NCBI GenBank assembly: GCA_003339645.1
Contig: QNUV01000099.1
Coordinates: 124,001-188,000 of the forward strand
Source of the DNA: Microbacterium arborescens
Lineage (GTDB): Bacteria > Actinomycetota > Actinomycetes > Actinomycetales > Microbacteriaceae
Direction of reading: 5' to 3'
Length of the DNA stretch: 64,000 nucleotides
In this document: in pieces, positions 54,874-63,870 of the stretch
How the letters are laid out: each line of letters opens with the position of its first letter
Numbering within the stretch: the first letter of the stretch is position 1
Notes under the pieces: model-generated
Seen by the model: the letters and a program-made list of their open reading frames with translations, nothing else
The model's database searches: none
What the model was told of the DNA's origin: nothing
Program-made: the position numbers and the translations under genes

Positions 54874-55653
54874 GTGTCCAAGAGCATCGAAGTCAACGAC
54901 CTCAACGTCTACTACGGCGACTTCCTCGCCGTCGAGGGCGTCTCCCTCGACATCGAACCCCGCAGCGTCACCGCCTTCATCGGCCCCTCGGGGTGCGGCA
55001 AGTCGACGTTCCTGCGCACCCTCAACCGCATGCACGAGGTGATCCCCGGCGCCCGCGTCGAGGGCAGCGTCCTGCTCGACGGCGACGACCTGTACGGCCC
55101 GGGCGTCGACCCGGTGCTCGTGCGCCGCCAGGTCGGCATGGTGTTCCAGCGGCCGAACCCCTTCCCCACCATGTCGATCCGCGAGAACGTGCTGGCGGGC
55201 GTCAAGCTCAACAACCGGCGCATCTCGAAGTCCGACGCCGACGCCCTCGTCGAGAAGTCGCTGCGCGGCGCCAACCTCTGGAACGAGGTCAAGGATCGTC
55301 TCGACAAGCCCGGTTCCGGCCTCTCGGGCGGACAGCAGCAGCGTCTGTGCATCGCTCGCGCGATCGCGGTGTCGCCCGACGTGCTGCTCATGGACGAGCC
55401 CTGCTCGGCCCTCGACCCGATCTCGACGTTCGCCATCGAGGAGCTCATCCAGGAGCTCAAGAGCGACTACACCGTCGTCATCGTCACGCACAACATGCAG
55501 CAGGCCTCGCGCGTCAGCGACAAGACCGCGTTCTTCAACATCGCCGGAACCGGCAAGCCCGGCAAGCTGATCGAGTACGACGACACGACGTCGATCTTCA
55601 CCACCCCGTCTGTGCAGGCCACCGAGGACTACGTCTCCGGCCGCTTCGGGTGA
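54874..55653 (+). CDS. pstB: Phosphate ABC transporter ATPase PstB
   Basis: 259 residues. Walker [10 protein letters not shown] (about 36-44), Q-loop [12 protein letters not shown], signature [10 protein letters not shown], Walker [17 protein letters not shown] and H-loop VTHNMQQA; the FQRPNPFP and DEPCSALDP forms are PstB-specific. It drives phosphate import. It starts with GTG after AAAGAAAG. Last gene of pstSCAB; no phoU follows, since phoU is at 35.7 kb. Confidence 0.98.
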   Translation: MSKSIEVNDLNVYYGDFLAVEGVSLDIEPRSVTAFIGPSGCGKSTFLRTLNRMHEVIPGARVEGSVLLDGDDLYGPGVDPVLVRRQVGMVFQRPNPFPTMSIRENVLAGVKLNNRRISKSDADALVEKSLRGANLWNEVKDRLDKPGSGLSGGQQQRLCIARAIAVSPDVLLMDEPCSALDPISTFAIEELIQELKSDYTVVIVTHNMQQASRVSDKTAFFNIAGTGKPGKLIEYDDTTSIFTTPSVQATEDYVSGRFG

Positions 55654-55694
55654 GTCGAACCCCGGCTCGTCGTGGGCCGGGCCCCGCGAGTGCC

Positions 55695-55772
55695 GGGATG
55701 CAAGGGATCGTGCGCGACGCGCCGGTGCGAGGACTCCTCGCCCGGCGCGTCGCCGTTTTCGCCTTGCATCCC
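55695..55772. repeat. Imperfect-palindrome repeat, copy 1
   Basis: 78 bases. Outer arms GGGATGCAAGG/CCTTGCATCCC, middle arms CGACGCGCCGG/CCGGCGCGTCG, inner hairpin GCGAGG-ACT-CCTCGC. Same plan as copies at 55826, 56891 and 57912. It is intergenic, downstream of pstB. Confidence 0.8.
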
Positions 55773-55825
55773 AGCGCGACGGGGCTGCATCGTGGGTCCC
55801 GGAGTGTCCGGCTCGGGCCGTGCGC

Positions 55826-55902
55826 GGATGCAAGGGATCGTGGCCGACACCCCGGTGAGGATGCCGCTCGGGCGGGGTGTCGCGCCGGATCTCTTGCGTC
55901 CC
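55826..55902. repeat. Imperfect-palindrome repeat, copy 2
   Basis: 77 bases. Outer arms GGATGCAAG/CTTGCGTCC (one mismatch), middle arms CGACACCCCG/CGGGGTGTCG. Matches copy 1 at GGATGCAAGGGATCGTG at its left end. Compensating changes keep the middle stem intact. Confidence 0.8.
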
Positions 55903-56015
55903 GGTACGCGTCCAGCGGGTGCAGCGGTTCCTGCACGAGGCACCGAGCACGAGAGCAGTGCACAGAACGAGCCGTATTGCCCACCGGTCGGCGCCGAGGC
56001 GAGCACGGTCGGGGG

Positions 56016-56852
56016 ATGTGCGAGTCGCGATCCATCTTCTCCACCCGCGAGCTCCGTGCCGACGGGCTGAGCCGCCGGGAGATCGCTGCGGCCGTCGACT
56101 CCGGCCGGCTCAGCCGCATCCGGATCGGCATGTACGCCTCCCCCGGCGCGTGCGCCTCCGCCCGGGCGATCGCGGCGCACGGCGGGTCGATGGCGTGCGT
56201 CACGGCCGCGCGGCATCACGGTCTGTGGATCCTCGATGACGACCACGAACCGCACGTGTGGCTGAAGACCGGCCAGCGAGCCCACCACGACGCGTCATGC
56301 GGGTGCATCGAGCATTGGGACCGAGACGCACGGCCCGCGGCATCCGGTGCTCTTCCACTCCGGCAGGTGCTGCGCCAGATCCTCGGATGCCGGGGCCCCG
56401 AGCACTTCTTCGTCGCACTGGAGTCCGCGCTGCGGCAGCGCCGCCTCACGAGAGACGACCTGCGGTGGCTCCGTCGGCACACCAACGCTCGCGGCCGGGA
56501 AGCGCTGAGTCTCGCTCGAACGGATGCCGACAGCGGACTCGAGTCGCTCCTGCGGTGGCGTCTACGGAAGCACGACCTCCGGGTGAGGACGCAGGTCTCC
56601 GTCTTCGGGGTCGGTGTCGTCGACGCGCTGATCGGCGACCGGCTCATCGTCGAGCTCGACGGCAGGGCCAATCATCTCGGCGAGGCGAAGCGCCACAAGG
56701 ACCTGACGCGCGACGCGAACGCCGCCTTGTGGGGCTACGTGACGCTGCGCTTCGACTACGCGCTCGTCGTCCACGACTGGGAGCTCGTCGAGTCCGCCAT
56801 CCGCGGAGCCCTGCAGTCGCACCCGACCCTGCAGCTCACGGCATCCGCCTGA
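56016..56852 (+). CDS. AbiEi-like HTH plus DUF559 (VSR-fold) protein
   Basis: 278 residues. The N-terminal part resembles AbiEi-type antitoxin/HTH proteins (FSTRELRADGLSRREIAAAVDSGRLSRIRIGMYASP). The C-terminal part (about 185-275) is DUF559-like, related to very-short-patch-repair endonucleases: VVDALIGDRLIVELDGRANHLGEAKRHKD supplies D, E-x-D and K positions of a PD-(D/E)XK nuclease, then LWGYVTLRFDYALV. It has no AbiEii toxin neighbour. It is probably a nuclease or regulator in defence or repair; function unproven. It is flanked on both sides by the palindromic repeats. Start at ATG 56016 after GGGGG. Confidence 0.75.
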   Translation: MCESRSIFSTRELRADGLSRREIAAAVDSGRLSRIRIGMYASPGACASARAIAAHGGSMACVTAARHHGLWILDDDHEPHVWLKTGQRAHHDASCGCIEHWDRDARPAASGALPLRQVLRQILGCRGPEHFFVALESALRQRRLTRDDLRWLRRHTNARGREALSLARTDADSGLESLLRWRLRKHDLRVRTQVSVFGVGVVDALIGDRLIVELDGRANHLGEAKRHKDLTRDANAALWGYVTLRFDYALVVHDWELVESAIRGALQSHPTLQLTASA

Positions 56853-56890
56853 TGTCCGCTTCCTCGGCCATTCGGTCTCCTCACCGTGCC

Positions 56891-56966
56891 GGGATGCAAT
56901 GCTTCTCGCCCGACACCCCGAGGCGAGCGACGACCCGCCGGCGTGGCGCGCACGATGTCTTGCATC
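56891..56966. repeat. Imperfect-palindrome repeat, copy 3
   Basis: About 76 bases. Left arm GGGATGCAA, CGACACCCCG in the middle-left position, right arm ending TCTTGCATCG. More degenerate than copies 1 and 2, but same order of blocks. It lies between the AbiEi/DUF559 gene and the lyase gene. Confidence 0.65.
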
Positions 56967-56998
56967 GCGATACACCGCCCCGCCCGGCGGCACGGGGG

Positions 56999-57883
56999 TC
57001 AGTCGCGCGGCGAGAGCAGGTAGGTGTTCAGGGATGCGGTGAACTCGGCGTCGATGTCGAGAGCGGCGCCGTCGAGCTCGATGATGGGAGCCGCGAGCCG
57101 GACACTCGACACCAGCCACGCGGCATCCGCTCGTCGCAGCTCGTCGATCGGAATCGTCTCGTAGGCCGTCTCGAAGCCGCGCTCGGCGAGGTGCTCGAAC
57201 AGGCTCAGCTGCGTCGTGCCGTGGAGGATGCCGCCGTTGGGCGCCGGGGTGACGAAGGTGTCGCCGCGTCGCAGGATGAGCGAGGCCGTCGGCGCCTCGA
57301 GCACGAAGCCGTCGGAGCTCAGGAAGATGGCGTCATCCGCGCCGCGCCGGTGCGCCTCGCGCAGGGCGGCCATGTTCACGGCGTACGACAGGGTCTTCGC
57401 GCCCAGCAGCAGCCACGGAGCCCGCGCGGGCGCGTCGATGGCGTAGCCGCGGTCGAGAGTCACGACGCGGATGCCGCTCGTGCGCGGCTCGGTGAAGTCA
57501 GCGGCCGCCGCTGCCGTGGCCCACGCCGTCGGGGTCGGTCCGTGCTCGATCCCGCGACTGAGGATCAGCTTCACGACCCCCTCGCCCGAACCGCATTCGG
57601 CTGCCGCGTCCGCCACGGCCGCCCGCCACTGGCCGATGTTCGGCGCCGGCAGGTCGCAGAGCTCGGCAGAATGCGCGAGCCGCTCGAGGTGTGCCTCGAC
57701 CTCCTGCGGGTGGCCGTCGACCACGCCGATCGACTCGAAGATGCCGTCGCCGCGCTGGGTGCTGAGCTCTCCCACCGTCAGCGCCGGGGCCGCGGGGTCG
57801 ACCGCGGTGAAGGTCGACGTGAAGTCCGACCGGGTGTCATCCGCCGCGAGCGGGTCGATCATCAGCGCGAAACGCAGTGCCAT
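56999..57883 (-). CDS. pabC: Aminodeoxychorismate lyase-like, class IV aminotransferase
   Basis: A 294-residue PLP enzyme of fold-type IV. The PLP lysine is in LLGAKTLSYAVNMAAL. ELSTQRGDGIFESIGV and DDAIFLSSDGFVLEAPTASLILRRGD are family segments. Likely the PabC step to 4-aminobenzoate for folate, as for mycobacterial Rv0812; branched-chain or D-amino-acid transamination is an alternative. It starts with ATG and stands alone between two palindromic repeats. Confidence 0.85.
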   Translation of the reverse strand: MALRFALMIDPLAADDTRSDFTSTFTAVDPAAPALTVGELSTQRGDGIFESIGVVDGHPQEVEAHLERLAHSAELCDLPAPNIGQWRAAVADAAAECGSGEGVVKLILSRGIEHGPTPTAWATAAAAADFTEPRTSGIRVVTLDRGYAIDAPARAPWLLLGAKTLSYAVNMAALREAHRRGADDAIFLSSDGFVLEAPTASLILRRGDTFVTPAPNGGILHGTTQLSLFEHLAERGFETAYETIPIDELRRADAAWLVSSVRLAAPIIELDGAALDIDAEFTASLNTYLLSPRD

Positions 57884-57911
57884 GCGCCGAGCCTACGACG
57901 CGCCCGGTGCC

Positions 57912-57988
57912 CGGACGCACGACATCCCGCCCGACACCCCGGTACGGATGCCGCTCCCCCGGCGCGTCGCCTACGATCCCATGCATCG
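57912..57988. repeat. Imperfect-palindrome repeat, copy 4
   Basis: About 77 bases. CGGACGCACGACATCCC, then CGACACCCCGG, GGATGCCGCT, CCGGCGCGTCG, and a right end GATCCCATGCATCG. It shares the middle block with copy 2 (CGACACCCCGGT.AGGATGCCGCT). It lies 29 bases upstream of the lyase gene start. Confidence 0.65.
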
Positions 57989-58080
57989 CGGCCCGCACGC
58001 CGCCGACGGGAGGCCACGTCTCACTACCGGCCGACGACCGGATCTGTCTACCCCGGGAATGCCCACACCCGAGGCTCGGT

Positions 58081-58200
58081 TAGACTGTATGTGCCGGGCC
58101 GCAGTAACCCCGGGCTCCATCTTCAGCCGCTGCGAGCGGCCACGCGCCGAGAGGCGTTCTGCGGCCCGGCACTTCTCTTTGCCGGGTCTTTCCGGCTTTC
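58081..58200 (+). ncRNA. Candidate structured small RNA
   Basis: The interval between the genes ending at 57883 and 58222 holds no reading frame worth keeping. A -10-like TAGACT (58081-58086) precedes a segment whose ends pair perfectly over 14 bp (GTGCCGGGCCGCAG at 58091-58104; CTGCGGCCCGGCAC at 58159-58172). Inside are two hairpins (GCCGCT-GCG-AGCGGC; CGCC-GAGA-GGCG). It is followed by TTCTCTTT, then a second hairpin GCCGG/CCGGC with TTTCTCT, like a terminator. I could not match it to a known RNA family. No good -35. Confidence 0.5.
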
Positions 58201-58221
58201 TCTCCGGACGCCGGCGCTACC

Positions 58222-58863
58222 TCAGGTAAGAGCTTCGCGACGCCACAACCCGGCGCACGAGCCCAGATCGTCGGCGTAGGTGCTCAGCCGGAGGGCGCGC
58301 GCGGTGAGCGCCGACGACCGGTCGGGCTCGCTGACATCGTGGTCGTCGGCCACCGAGGTCGCTCCGGCCGACTGCACCCGGCAGAACGACGCGGCACGTT
58401 CGAGCGCGACGGCGAAGTCTCCCCGGAACACGCCGCGCATGATCACGTCGATGAGGGCCACGAGCTCTTCCGGGCCCGCGGGCGTGGGAGCCCCGGCGAT
58501 CACCTCGTCGGCAGAACGAAGCACGACCCGACCGCGTTCGTAGAGCAGCGCGGCGGTCCGCGGGTCACGATGGATCATCAGCTGCAGCAGGTACAGCCGC
58601 CAGAGGGCGCCCGGCAACGACTTGGCCGGCGACCGCGACCACAGCTCGGCGACGGTGTCGATCCCGTGCTCGGCCGTGAAGCCCACGAGACGGTCTACGA
58701 CGGCGTCGCTCGGATCTTCGCGCACCCGCGACAGCAGGGCGCCCGCCGTCGCATGCGCAACGCGCGAGACCTCCGCCGGATCTTCACCGGCGAAGTGCCG
58801 GTCGAACTCGTCGGCGGGTCGCCGAACGGGCTTGTGGTAGTCCCGGGATCCGTCCGTCATCAT
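58222..58863 (-). CDS. Conserved hypothetical protein
   Basis: 213 residues, soluble and mostly helical: HYKPVRRPADEFDRHFAGED-like N-terminus (HKPVRRPADEFDRHFAGED), LPGALWRLYLLQLMIHRD, VALIDVIMRGVFRGDFAVALERAASFCRV. I do not recognise a family with certainty. It has the look of actinobacterial proteins sometimes misnamed as RNA polymerase subunits. It starts with ATG-ATG at 58863, with no strong ribosome-binding site. Function unknown. Confidence 0.7.
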   Translation of the reverse strand: MMTDGSRDYHKPVRRPADEFDRHFAGEDPAEVSRVAHATAGALLSRVREDPSDAVVDRLVGFTAEHGIDTVAELWSRSPAKSLPGALWRLYLLQLMIHRDPRTAALLYERGRVVLRSADEVIAGAPTPAGPEELVALIDVIMRGVFRGDFAVALERAASFCRVQSAGATSVADDHDVSEPDRSSALTARALRLSTYADDLGSCAGLWRREALT

Positions 58864-58920
58864 TCCAGGCTAAGCGAGAGCGGCATCCCTGCGGCCCACG
58901 CAGGGACAAGCCGAAACGAC

Positions 58921-58953
58921 GGAACGGCCGGCCCGAGAGGGGCCGGCCGTTCC
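58921..58953 (-). terminator. Terminator of the sigK-rskA operon
   Basis: A 14-bp perfect stem (GGAACGGCCGGCCC) with a 5-base loop, just downstream of the rskA stop on the minus strand. Confidence 0.8.
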
Positions 58954-58978
58954 GCTGCCGGATAACGGGGTAGGGCAG

Positions 58979-59827
58979 TCAGGCGTTCGTCGGGATCGCG
59001 ACGATCGGGTCTGTGGTGGGCAGGCCGCTCGGCGACCCGCCGCTCTGCTCGATGGTGAGAGCGATGACGTCATCGGGCTCCATGTCGCCCTCGAGCAGCA
59101 TCGCCGCCGAGCCGTCGCTCGATTCGAAGGCACCGGCCGGGATCGGGGCGCTGCCCCGGACGAACCATGCCTCGTACGACTGGTCGTCGGCGATCTCGGG
59201 CAGCCCCTCGGCGACGAGCACGACGCCGTCGACGCTCGGCGACCAGTGAACCGTGGCTTCGCCGCCGTCTCCCAGCTGCGCGGTGCTCGACTGCGCGTCG
59301 CCGGAACGCTCGATCTGCGCGAGCACGCTCTCGGCGGACGGAGCGCGCATGTCCTGCGTCAGCGCGCCGACGCCCCAGCCGATGCCGACGAGGAGTGCGA
59401 TCGACGCCGTCAGGGCGAACAGGCTGCGCGTCCAGTTGCGACGCTGCACCAGCTGCACCTCTTCGGTCACCGGAGAGCCCACGGAATAGCCGGATGCCGC
59501 AGCCCGCGGGTCGTCGTCCTGGAGCTCATCCGCGGGGTCGGCGACATCGTCCTCGCCAGGCGAAGGCTGCTCCGCGACCGGCTGCTCCGCACCCGGCTCC
59601 GCGACCGGCGCACCGATCTGTGCGAGCAGGCTGGCCCGCAGGGCCGGCGGAGGAGCCACATCGGCGACACCCTCCGACAGCAGAGCCGCCGCTGCGGCAT
59701 CCGCCTCGACCAGCGGCATCCACTCGGGGTGCGCGTCGAGAGCTTCGCGGTAGGCGAGCTCGTCTTCAGGCGACAGCGCTCCGAGCGCGTACCCTGCCGA
59801 GAGCTCGGCGAAAGTCTGTTCGTTCAC
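58979..59827 (-). CDS. rskA: Anti-sigma-K factor RskA
   Basis: 282 residues. The N-terminal cytoplasmic sigma-binding part (FAELSAGYALGALSPEDELAYREALDAHPEW) is followed by an acidic Pro/Glu-rich linker. One transmembrane helix (about 133-155, WTRSLFALTASIALLVGIGWGVGAL) leads to the external RskA domain (SYEAWFVRGSAPIPAGAFES). It holds SigK inactive until regulated proteolysis. The GTG overlaps the sigK stop (GTGA). The linker is longer than in mycobacterial RskA. Confidence 0.93.
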   Translation of the reverse strand: MNEQTFAELSAGYALGALSPEDELAYREALDAHPEWMPLVEADAAAAALLSEGVADVAPPPALRASLLAQIGAPVAEPGAEQPVAEQPSPGEDDVADPADELQDDDPRAAASGYSVGSPVTEEVQLVQRRNWTRSLFALTASIALLVGIGWGVGALTQDMRAPSAESVLAQIERSGDAQSSTAQLGDGGEATVHWSPSVDGVVLVAEGLPEIADDQSYEAWFVRGSAPIPAGAFESSDGSAAMLLEGDMEPDDVIALTIEQSGGSPSGLPTTDPIVAIPTNA

Positions 59828-60423
59828 GATGTCACCCCCATTGCACTACGGAGCTTGGTCAATCCGTCACGCATCCGTGTCTTGATCGTTCCGAGCGGCG
59901 CTCCTACCAGCGCCGCGATTTCGCTCTGACTGTATCCCCCGTAGTAGGCGAGGGTGATGGCCTCTCGTTGCGCCTCGGGTAGAGAGCTGAGAGCCCGAGC
60001 GACGCGCCGTCCTTCGATGCGCAGCTCAACCTGCTCGGCGACACCTTCGGGCTGTGACGCCATCTCGCGGTAGCCCGCACGTACGTCGCGATCGCTGCTC
60101 GCCTGCGACGACCGAACCCGGTCCACCGCGCGGCGGTGAGCGATCGTGAGAACCCACGATCTTCCTTGCCCCTTCTTCGGAGCGAACGTCGAAGCGGATT
60201 GCCACACTTCCAGGAAGACCTCCTGGAGCACTTCCTCGCTCTGCGCGCGATCGACGAGCACGCGGAGGATGAGTCCGAAGACGCGCCCCGACAGGGTGTC
60301 GTACAGGCGGGTGAAAGCACTGTGGTCACCGTCGGCGCAGCGCTGGATCAGCTCCGCGACGTGATCCGTCGACGGCCCGTCGTCGGGCACGTCCATTCCA
60401 TCTATGACCATCGCTACCAGCAT
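59824..60423 (-). CDS. sigK: ECF RNA polymerase sigma factor SigK
   Basis: 199 residues. Region 2 ([42 protein letters not shown]) and region 4 ([44 protein letters not shown]). Region 2.3/2.4 has [20 protein letters not shown]. Start at ATG 60423 because GGAGG lies 7 bases before it; MVIDGM at 60411 is an alternative. The first gene of the sigK-rskA operon, divergent from a fasciclin lipoprotein gene. Confidence 0.93.
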   Translation of the reverse strand: MLVAMVIDGMDVPDDGPSTDHVAELIQRCADGDHSAFTRLYDTLSGRVFGLILRVLVDRAQSEEVLQEVFLEVWQSASTFAPKKGQGRSWVLTIAHRRAVDRVRSSQASSDRDVRAGYREMASQPEGVAEQVELRIEGRRVARALSSLPEAQREAITLAYYGGYSQSEIAALVGAPLGTIKTRMRDGLTKLRSAMGVTS

Positions 60424-60568
60424 GCCGCATCCTCCGACCTGTTCCCGGATGCAGCGCCGACCTGTTATCGGTTCTCTACCTGCCGCCTGCCGCGGTGCGC
60501 ACCCGCGCCGACATCCGTGTCGCCGTCTTCGTACAGAAGGGGTGCTTCGGATGCCGGAAAACTCGGTT

Positions 60569-60587
60569 TCGAACTTTCTCGAACTTT
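60569..60587 (+). promoter_or_regulatory. Direct repeat TCGAACTTT in the sigK-fasciclin gap
   Basis: TCGAACTTT occurs twice (60569-60577, 60579-60587), repeating every 10 bp, one helical turn, about 85 bases upstream of the fasciclin gene. It may be a regulator site or part of a promoter. The 245-base gap holds nothing else I can name. Confidence 0.4.
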
Positions 60588-60668
60588 TTCCGATCCGATC
60601 GGTGGGGGCCTCCGAAGAACCCTCGACGCCGGGGACGGACCCACGGCGGAGAACACACGGAGGCAATC

Positions 60669-61340
60669 ATGCTCAGCACCAAGAAGAAGTTCACTGCTGC
60701 CCTGGCCCTCGGCTTCGCCGGAGCCCTCGCGCTGTCGGCCTGCTCGTCGACCTCGGGCGACACCATGACCGAGGAGACCGAGGCGCCCTCGTCGACCGCC
60801 GCTCCGATGGAGACGGCTTCGCCCGACGCCTCGATGGACCCGGCCGCCAACCTCGTCGGCCCCGGCTGTGCCGACTACGCCGCAGCGGTTCCGGACGGCG
60901 CCGGCTCGGTCGCCGGTATGGCTCAGGACCCGGTGGCCACCGCAGCGTCGAACAACCCGCTGCTCACCACCCTCGTCGCCGCCGTCAGCGGACAGCTCAA
61001 CCCTGACGTCAACCTCGTCGACACGCTGAACGGTGACGAGTTCACCGTCTTCGCTCCCGTCGACGACGCTTTCGCGAAGATCGACCCCGCCACCATCGAG
61101 TCGCTGAAGACCGACTCGGCGACCCTCACGTCGATCCTCACCTACCACGTCGTGCCCGGCCAGATCGCGCCCGACGAGATCGACGGCACCCACACCACCG
61201 TCAACGGTGCCGACCTGACCGTCACCGGCTCGGGCGACAACATCATGGTCAACGACAGCGCCGCGGTCATCTGCGGTGGCGTCGAGACGGCCAACGCCAC
61301 GGTCTACCTCATCGACACGGTGCTGATGCCCCCGATGTGA
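60669..61340 (+). CDS. Fasciclin-domain lipoprotein (MPT70/83-like)
   Basis: 223 residues. Lipoprotein signal with lipobox (ALALSAC, Cys about 26), a Thr/Ser/Pro-rich linker, then one FAS1 domain (about 85-223: [58 protein letters not shown]). FAS1 domains mediate adhesion. In mycobacteria the SigK regulon consists mainly of the fasciclin proteins MPT70/MPT83, so this divergent gene is a likely SigK target. It has its own terminator. Confidence 0.92.
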   Translation: MLSTKKKFTAALALGFAGALALSACSSTSGDTMTEETEAPSSTAAPMETASPDASMDPAANLVGPGCADYAAAVPDGAGSVAGMAQDPVATAASNNPLLTTLVAAVSGQLNPDVNLVDTLNGDEFTVFAPVDDAFAKIDPATIESLKTDSATLTSILTYHVVPGQIAPDEIDGTHTTVNGADLTVTGSGDNIMVNDSAAVICGGVETANATVYLIDTVLMPPM

Positions 61341-61401
61341 CCCGAACAGCCGCGGTGAGGGGTTCCCGCGGCACGGCCTCGGTATCTCCGTGGCCGAGGC
61401 G

Positions 61402-61436
61402 AAGCCGCCGGTGCGAGCACACCGGCGGCTTTGTCG
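61402..61436 (+). terminator. Terminator of the fasciclin gene
   Basis: A 12-bp perfect stem AAGCCGCCGGTG/CACCGGCGGCTT with a 6-base loop and a following TGTCGT. Confidence 0.8.
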
Positions 61437-61530
61437 TGTCCGGACGGATGTCGGCGGGTCGGGATGTCGGCAGGCGCCGGAGGCCTGACGGTTCGGGTCC
61501 TCTCCCGCGGCTACTAAGCTGGGAAGCTCA

Positions 61531-61606
61531 GGGCCTCTAGCTCAGTCGGTAGAGCATCGGACTTTTAATCCGCGGGTCGTGGGTTCGAGCCCCACGGGGC
61601 CCACCA
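61531..61606 (+). tRNA. tRNA-Lys (anticodon TTT)
   Basis: Acceptor GGGCCTC/GGGGCCC, D-arm AGCTCAGTCGGTAGAGC-like, anticodon loop CTTTTAA (TTT), T-arm GTGGG-TTCGAGC-CCCAC, discriminator A and encoded CCA. The terminal pair of the anticodon stem is mismatched (T-C). Confidence 0.97.
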
Positions 61607-61776
61607 CCTGATCGTCGTCTGTCGACTCGCCAGAACCTGCGTATGTGGGAGGCCTGGCATCCGCGATTCGTGGCGAGTCGACGGACGGTGAGCCCCCGCA
61701 ACCCCCTTCCACCCGCATCCGCTCCCCCGTAGCGTCGGCCGCATCCCCACACGATGCGAACCATACGGAGGACGCG

Positions 61777-63432
61777 ATGACCGATGTATCGAGCCAGGGT
61801 CCGGCAGAGGGTGACGAGCGCCCCGAGCTGACGACCCGCCAGGGACACCCCGTCTACGACAACCAGAATCAGCGGACGGTCGGAGCGCGCGGGCCGGCGA
61901 CGCTCGAGAACTACCACTTCCTCGAGAAGATTAGCCACTTCGACCGCGAGCGCATCCCCGAGCGGGTCGTCCATGCGCGCGGCTTCGTCGCTTTCGGCTA
62001 CTTCGAGGCGACCGGCATGTGGGGCGACGAGCCCATCTCGCAGTTCACGCGCGCGAAGCTCTTCCAGGAGCCGGGCAAGCGCACCGACCTCGCCGTCCGC
62101 TTCTCGACCGTCATCGGCGGGCGTGATTCGTCGGAGGCGGCGCGCGACCCGCGCGGGTTCGCCGTGAAGTTCTACACCGAAGACGGCAACTGGGACCTCG
62201 TCGGCAACAACCTCGGCGTCTTCTTCATCCGCGACGCCATCAAGTTCCCCGACGTCATCCACTCGCTCAAGCCCGACCCGGTCACCTTCCGGCAGGAACC
62301 GGCGCGCATCTTCGACTTCATGTCGCAGACGCCCGAGTCGATGCACATGCTCGTGAACCTCTTCAGCCCCCGCGGCATCCCGGCGAACTATCGCACCCAG
62401 CAGGGTTTCGGGGTGAACACCTACAAATGGGTCAATGAGCAGGGCGAGACGAAGCTCGTGAAGTACCACTGGATTCCCTCCGTCGGCGTCAGCTCGATGA
62501 CCGAAGCGGATGCCGCCGCCGTGCAAGCCGGTGATCTCGGTCACGCGTCCCGCGATATGTACGAGGCGATCGAGCGCGGCGAGTATCCCGAATGGGAGCT
62601 GCGGGTGCAGATGATGGACGACCACGACCATCCCGAGCTCGATTTCGACCCGCTCGACGACACGAAGGTGTGGCCCGAGAACGAGTTCCCGCCGCGCGCC
62701 GTCGGCAAGATGGTGCTCAATCGGAACGTGTCGAACTTCTTCGCCGAGAACGAGCAGATCTCGTTCGGCACCGGCGTCCTCGTCGATGGCCTGGACTTCT
62801 CCGACGACAAGATGCTCGTGGGGCGCACGTTCTCGTACTCCGACACCCAGCGTTACCGCGTCGGGCCGAATTACCTCCAGCTGCCGGTCAATTCACCGAA
62901 GAACGCCTCGGTGGCCACGAACCTCCGCGATGGACAGATGGCGTACTACGTCGACAACGGCGGCGAGAATGCCCACGTCAACTACGAGCCGTCGATCACC
63001 GGCGGGCTCCGCGAAGCCCGGTACCCCACGCACGACGAGCAGGGTCCGGACATCGTCGGACGGCTGACGCGCAAGCGGATTCCCCGGACCAATGACTACA
63101 CGCAGGCCGGCCAACGCTATCTGCTGATGGAGGACTGGGAGCGCGACGACCTCGTGGCGAACTTCGTCGACCTGATCGGGCAGGCCGCTCGTCCCGTCCA
63201 GGAGCGGATGCTCTGGCACTTCTACATGGTGGAGGACGACCTCGGCCGTCGCGTCGGCGAGGGCCTGGGAATCACGCTGGACGAAATCAAGGATCTGCCG
63301 CCCCTGCAGTCCCAAACACTCAGCGAGGATGAGGTCGAGCGACTGCGCAATCTCGGGCACAACGGTCCTCGTGATGTGGCCGGTCTTCAGATGACTCATT
63401 GCGTTCCCAATGCGCGCGCACAGAAGGCCTGA
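61777..63432 (+). CDS. katA: Monofunctional heme catalase
   Basis: A 551-residue catalase that decomposes hydrogen peroxide. Active-site His66 lies in [17 protein letters not shown], and the proximal heme Tyr near 353 in [12 protein letters not shown]. The N-terminal [18 protein letters not shown] is typical of the clade. The C-terminal extension has [26 protein letters not shown] precedes the ATG. No adjacent OxyR or Fur gene; the promoter region overlaps tRNA-Lys downstream sequence. Confidence 0.97.
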   Translation: MTDVSSQGPAEGDERPELTTRQGHPVYDNQNQRTVGARGPATLENYHFLEKISHFDRERIPERVVHARGFVAFGYFEATGMWGDEPISQFTRAKLFQEPGKRTDLAVRFSTVIGGRDSSEAARDPRGFAVKFYTEDGNWDLVGNNLGVFFIRDAIKFPDVIHSLKPDPVTFRQEPARIFDFMSQTPESMHMLVNLFSPRGIPANYRTQQGFGVNTYKWVNEQGETKLVKYHWIPSVGVSSMTEADAAAVQAGDLGHASRDMYEAIERGEYPEWELRVQMMDDHDHPELDFDPLDDTKVWPENEFPPRAVGKMVLNRNVSNFFAENEQISFGTGVLVDGLDFSDDKMLVGRTFSYSDTQRYRVGPNYLQLPVNSPKNASVATNLRDGQMAYYVDNGGENAHVNYEPSITGGLREARYPTHDEQGPDIVGRLTRKRIPRTNDYTQAGQRYLLMEDWERDDLVANFVDLIGQAARPVQERMLWHFYMVEDDLGRRVGEGLGITLDEIKDLPPLQSQTLSEDEVERLRNLGHNGPRDVAGLQMTHCVPNARAQKA

Positions 63433-63497
63433 GTCTTTTGCTGGCGACGACACGAAATAGTGTTGTCGAGTGGTGATGCGTGACGCGATCGAACCGC

Positions 63498-63503
63498 TAA
63501 TAT
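63498..63503 (+). promoter_or_regulatory. -10 element of lsr2 (probably leaderless mRNA)
   Basis: TAATAT ends 8 bases before the lsr2 ATG at 63511, so transcription would start at or next to the A of the start codon. No ribosome-binding site precedes this ATG. Confidence 0.55.
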
Positions 63504-63510
63504 GTCAGCC

Positions 63511-63852
63511 ATGGCCCGCAAACAAATCACCCAGCTCATCGACGATCTCGACGGAACCGTTCTCGAGAGCGGCGAAGGAAAGCAGATCACGTTCTCGATC
63601 GAAGGACGCGCTTACGAGATCGACCTCTCGGACGACAACGCCGAGAAGTTCTACAAGGCTCTGGCGCCGTTCGTCGACGTCGCTCGTTCGATCCGCGCGA
63701 ACACGCCTTCGCGTTCGCGCTCCTCGCGCGCGAACAAGAGCGACCTCGACCTGACGGCCGTCCGTGAATGGGCGCGTTCGAACGGTCACACCGTCAACGA
63801 GCGCGGCCGTGTTCCGGCAGCCGTGATCGAGGCGTACCGCGCCGCGAACTGA
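63511..63852 (+). CDS. lsr2: Nucleoid-associated protein Lsr2
   Basis: 113 residues. N-terminal dimerisation domain ([45 protein letters not shown]), a Ser/Arg linker ([12 protein letters not shown]), and the C-terminal DNA-binding domain ([29 protein letters not shown]). The RGR motif inserts in the minor groove of AT-rich DNA. Lsr2 silences AT-rich, acquired DNA and could act on the AT-richer island at 17.6-20 kb. Start at 63511 is preferred over the ATG at 63502 because homologues begin MARK. Confidence 0.97.
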   Translation: MARKQITQLIDDLDGTVLESGEGKQITFSIEGRAYEIDLSDDNAEKFYKALAPFVDVARSIRANTPSRSRSSRANKSDLDLTAVREWARSNGHTVNERGRVPAAVIEAYRAAN

Positions 63853-63870
63853 CCCCATCCGACCGCAGAG

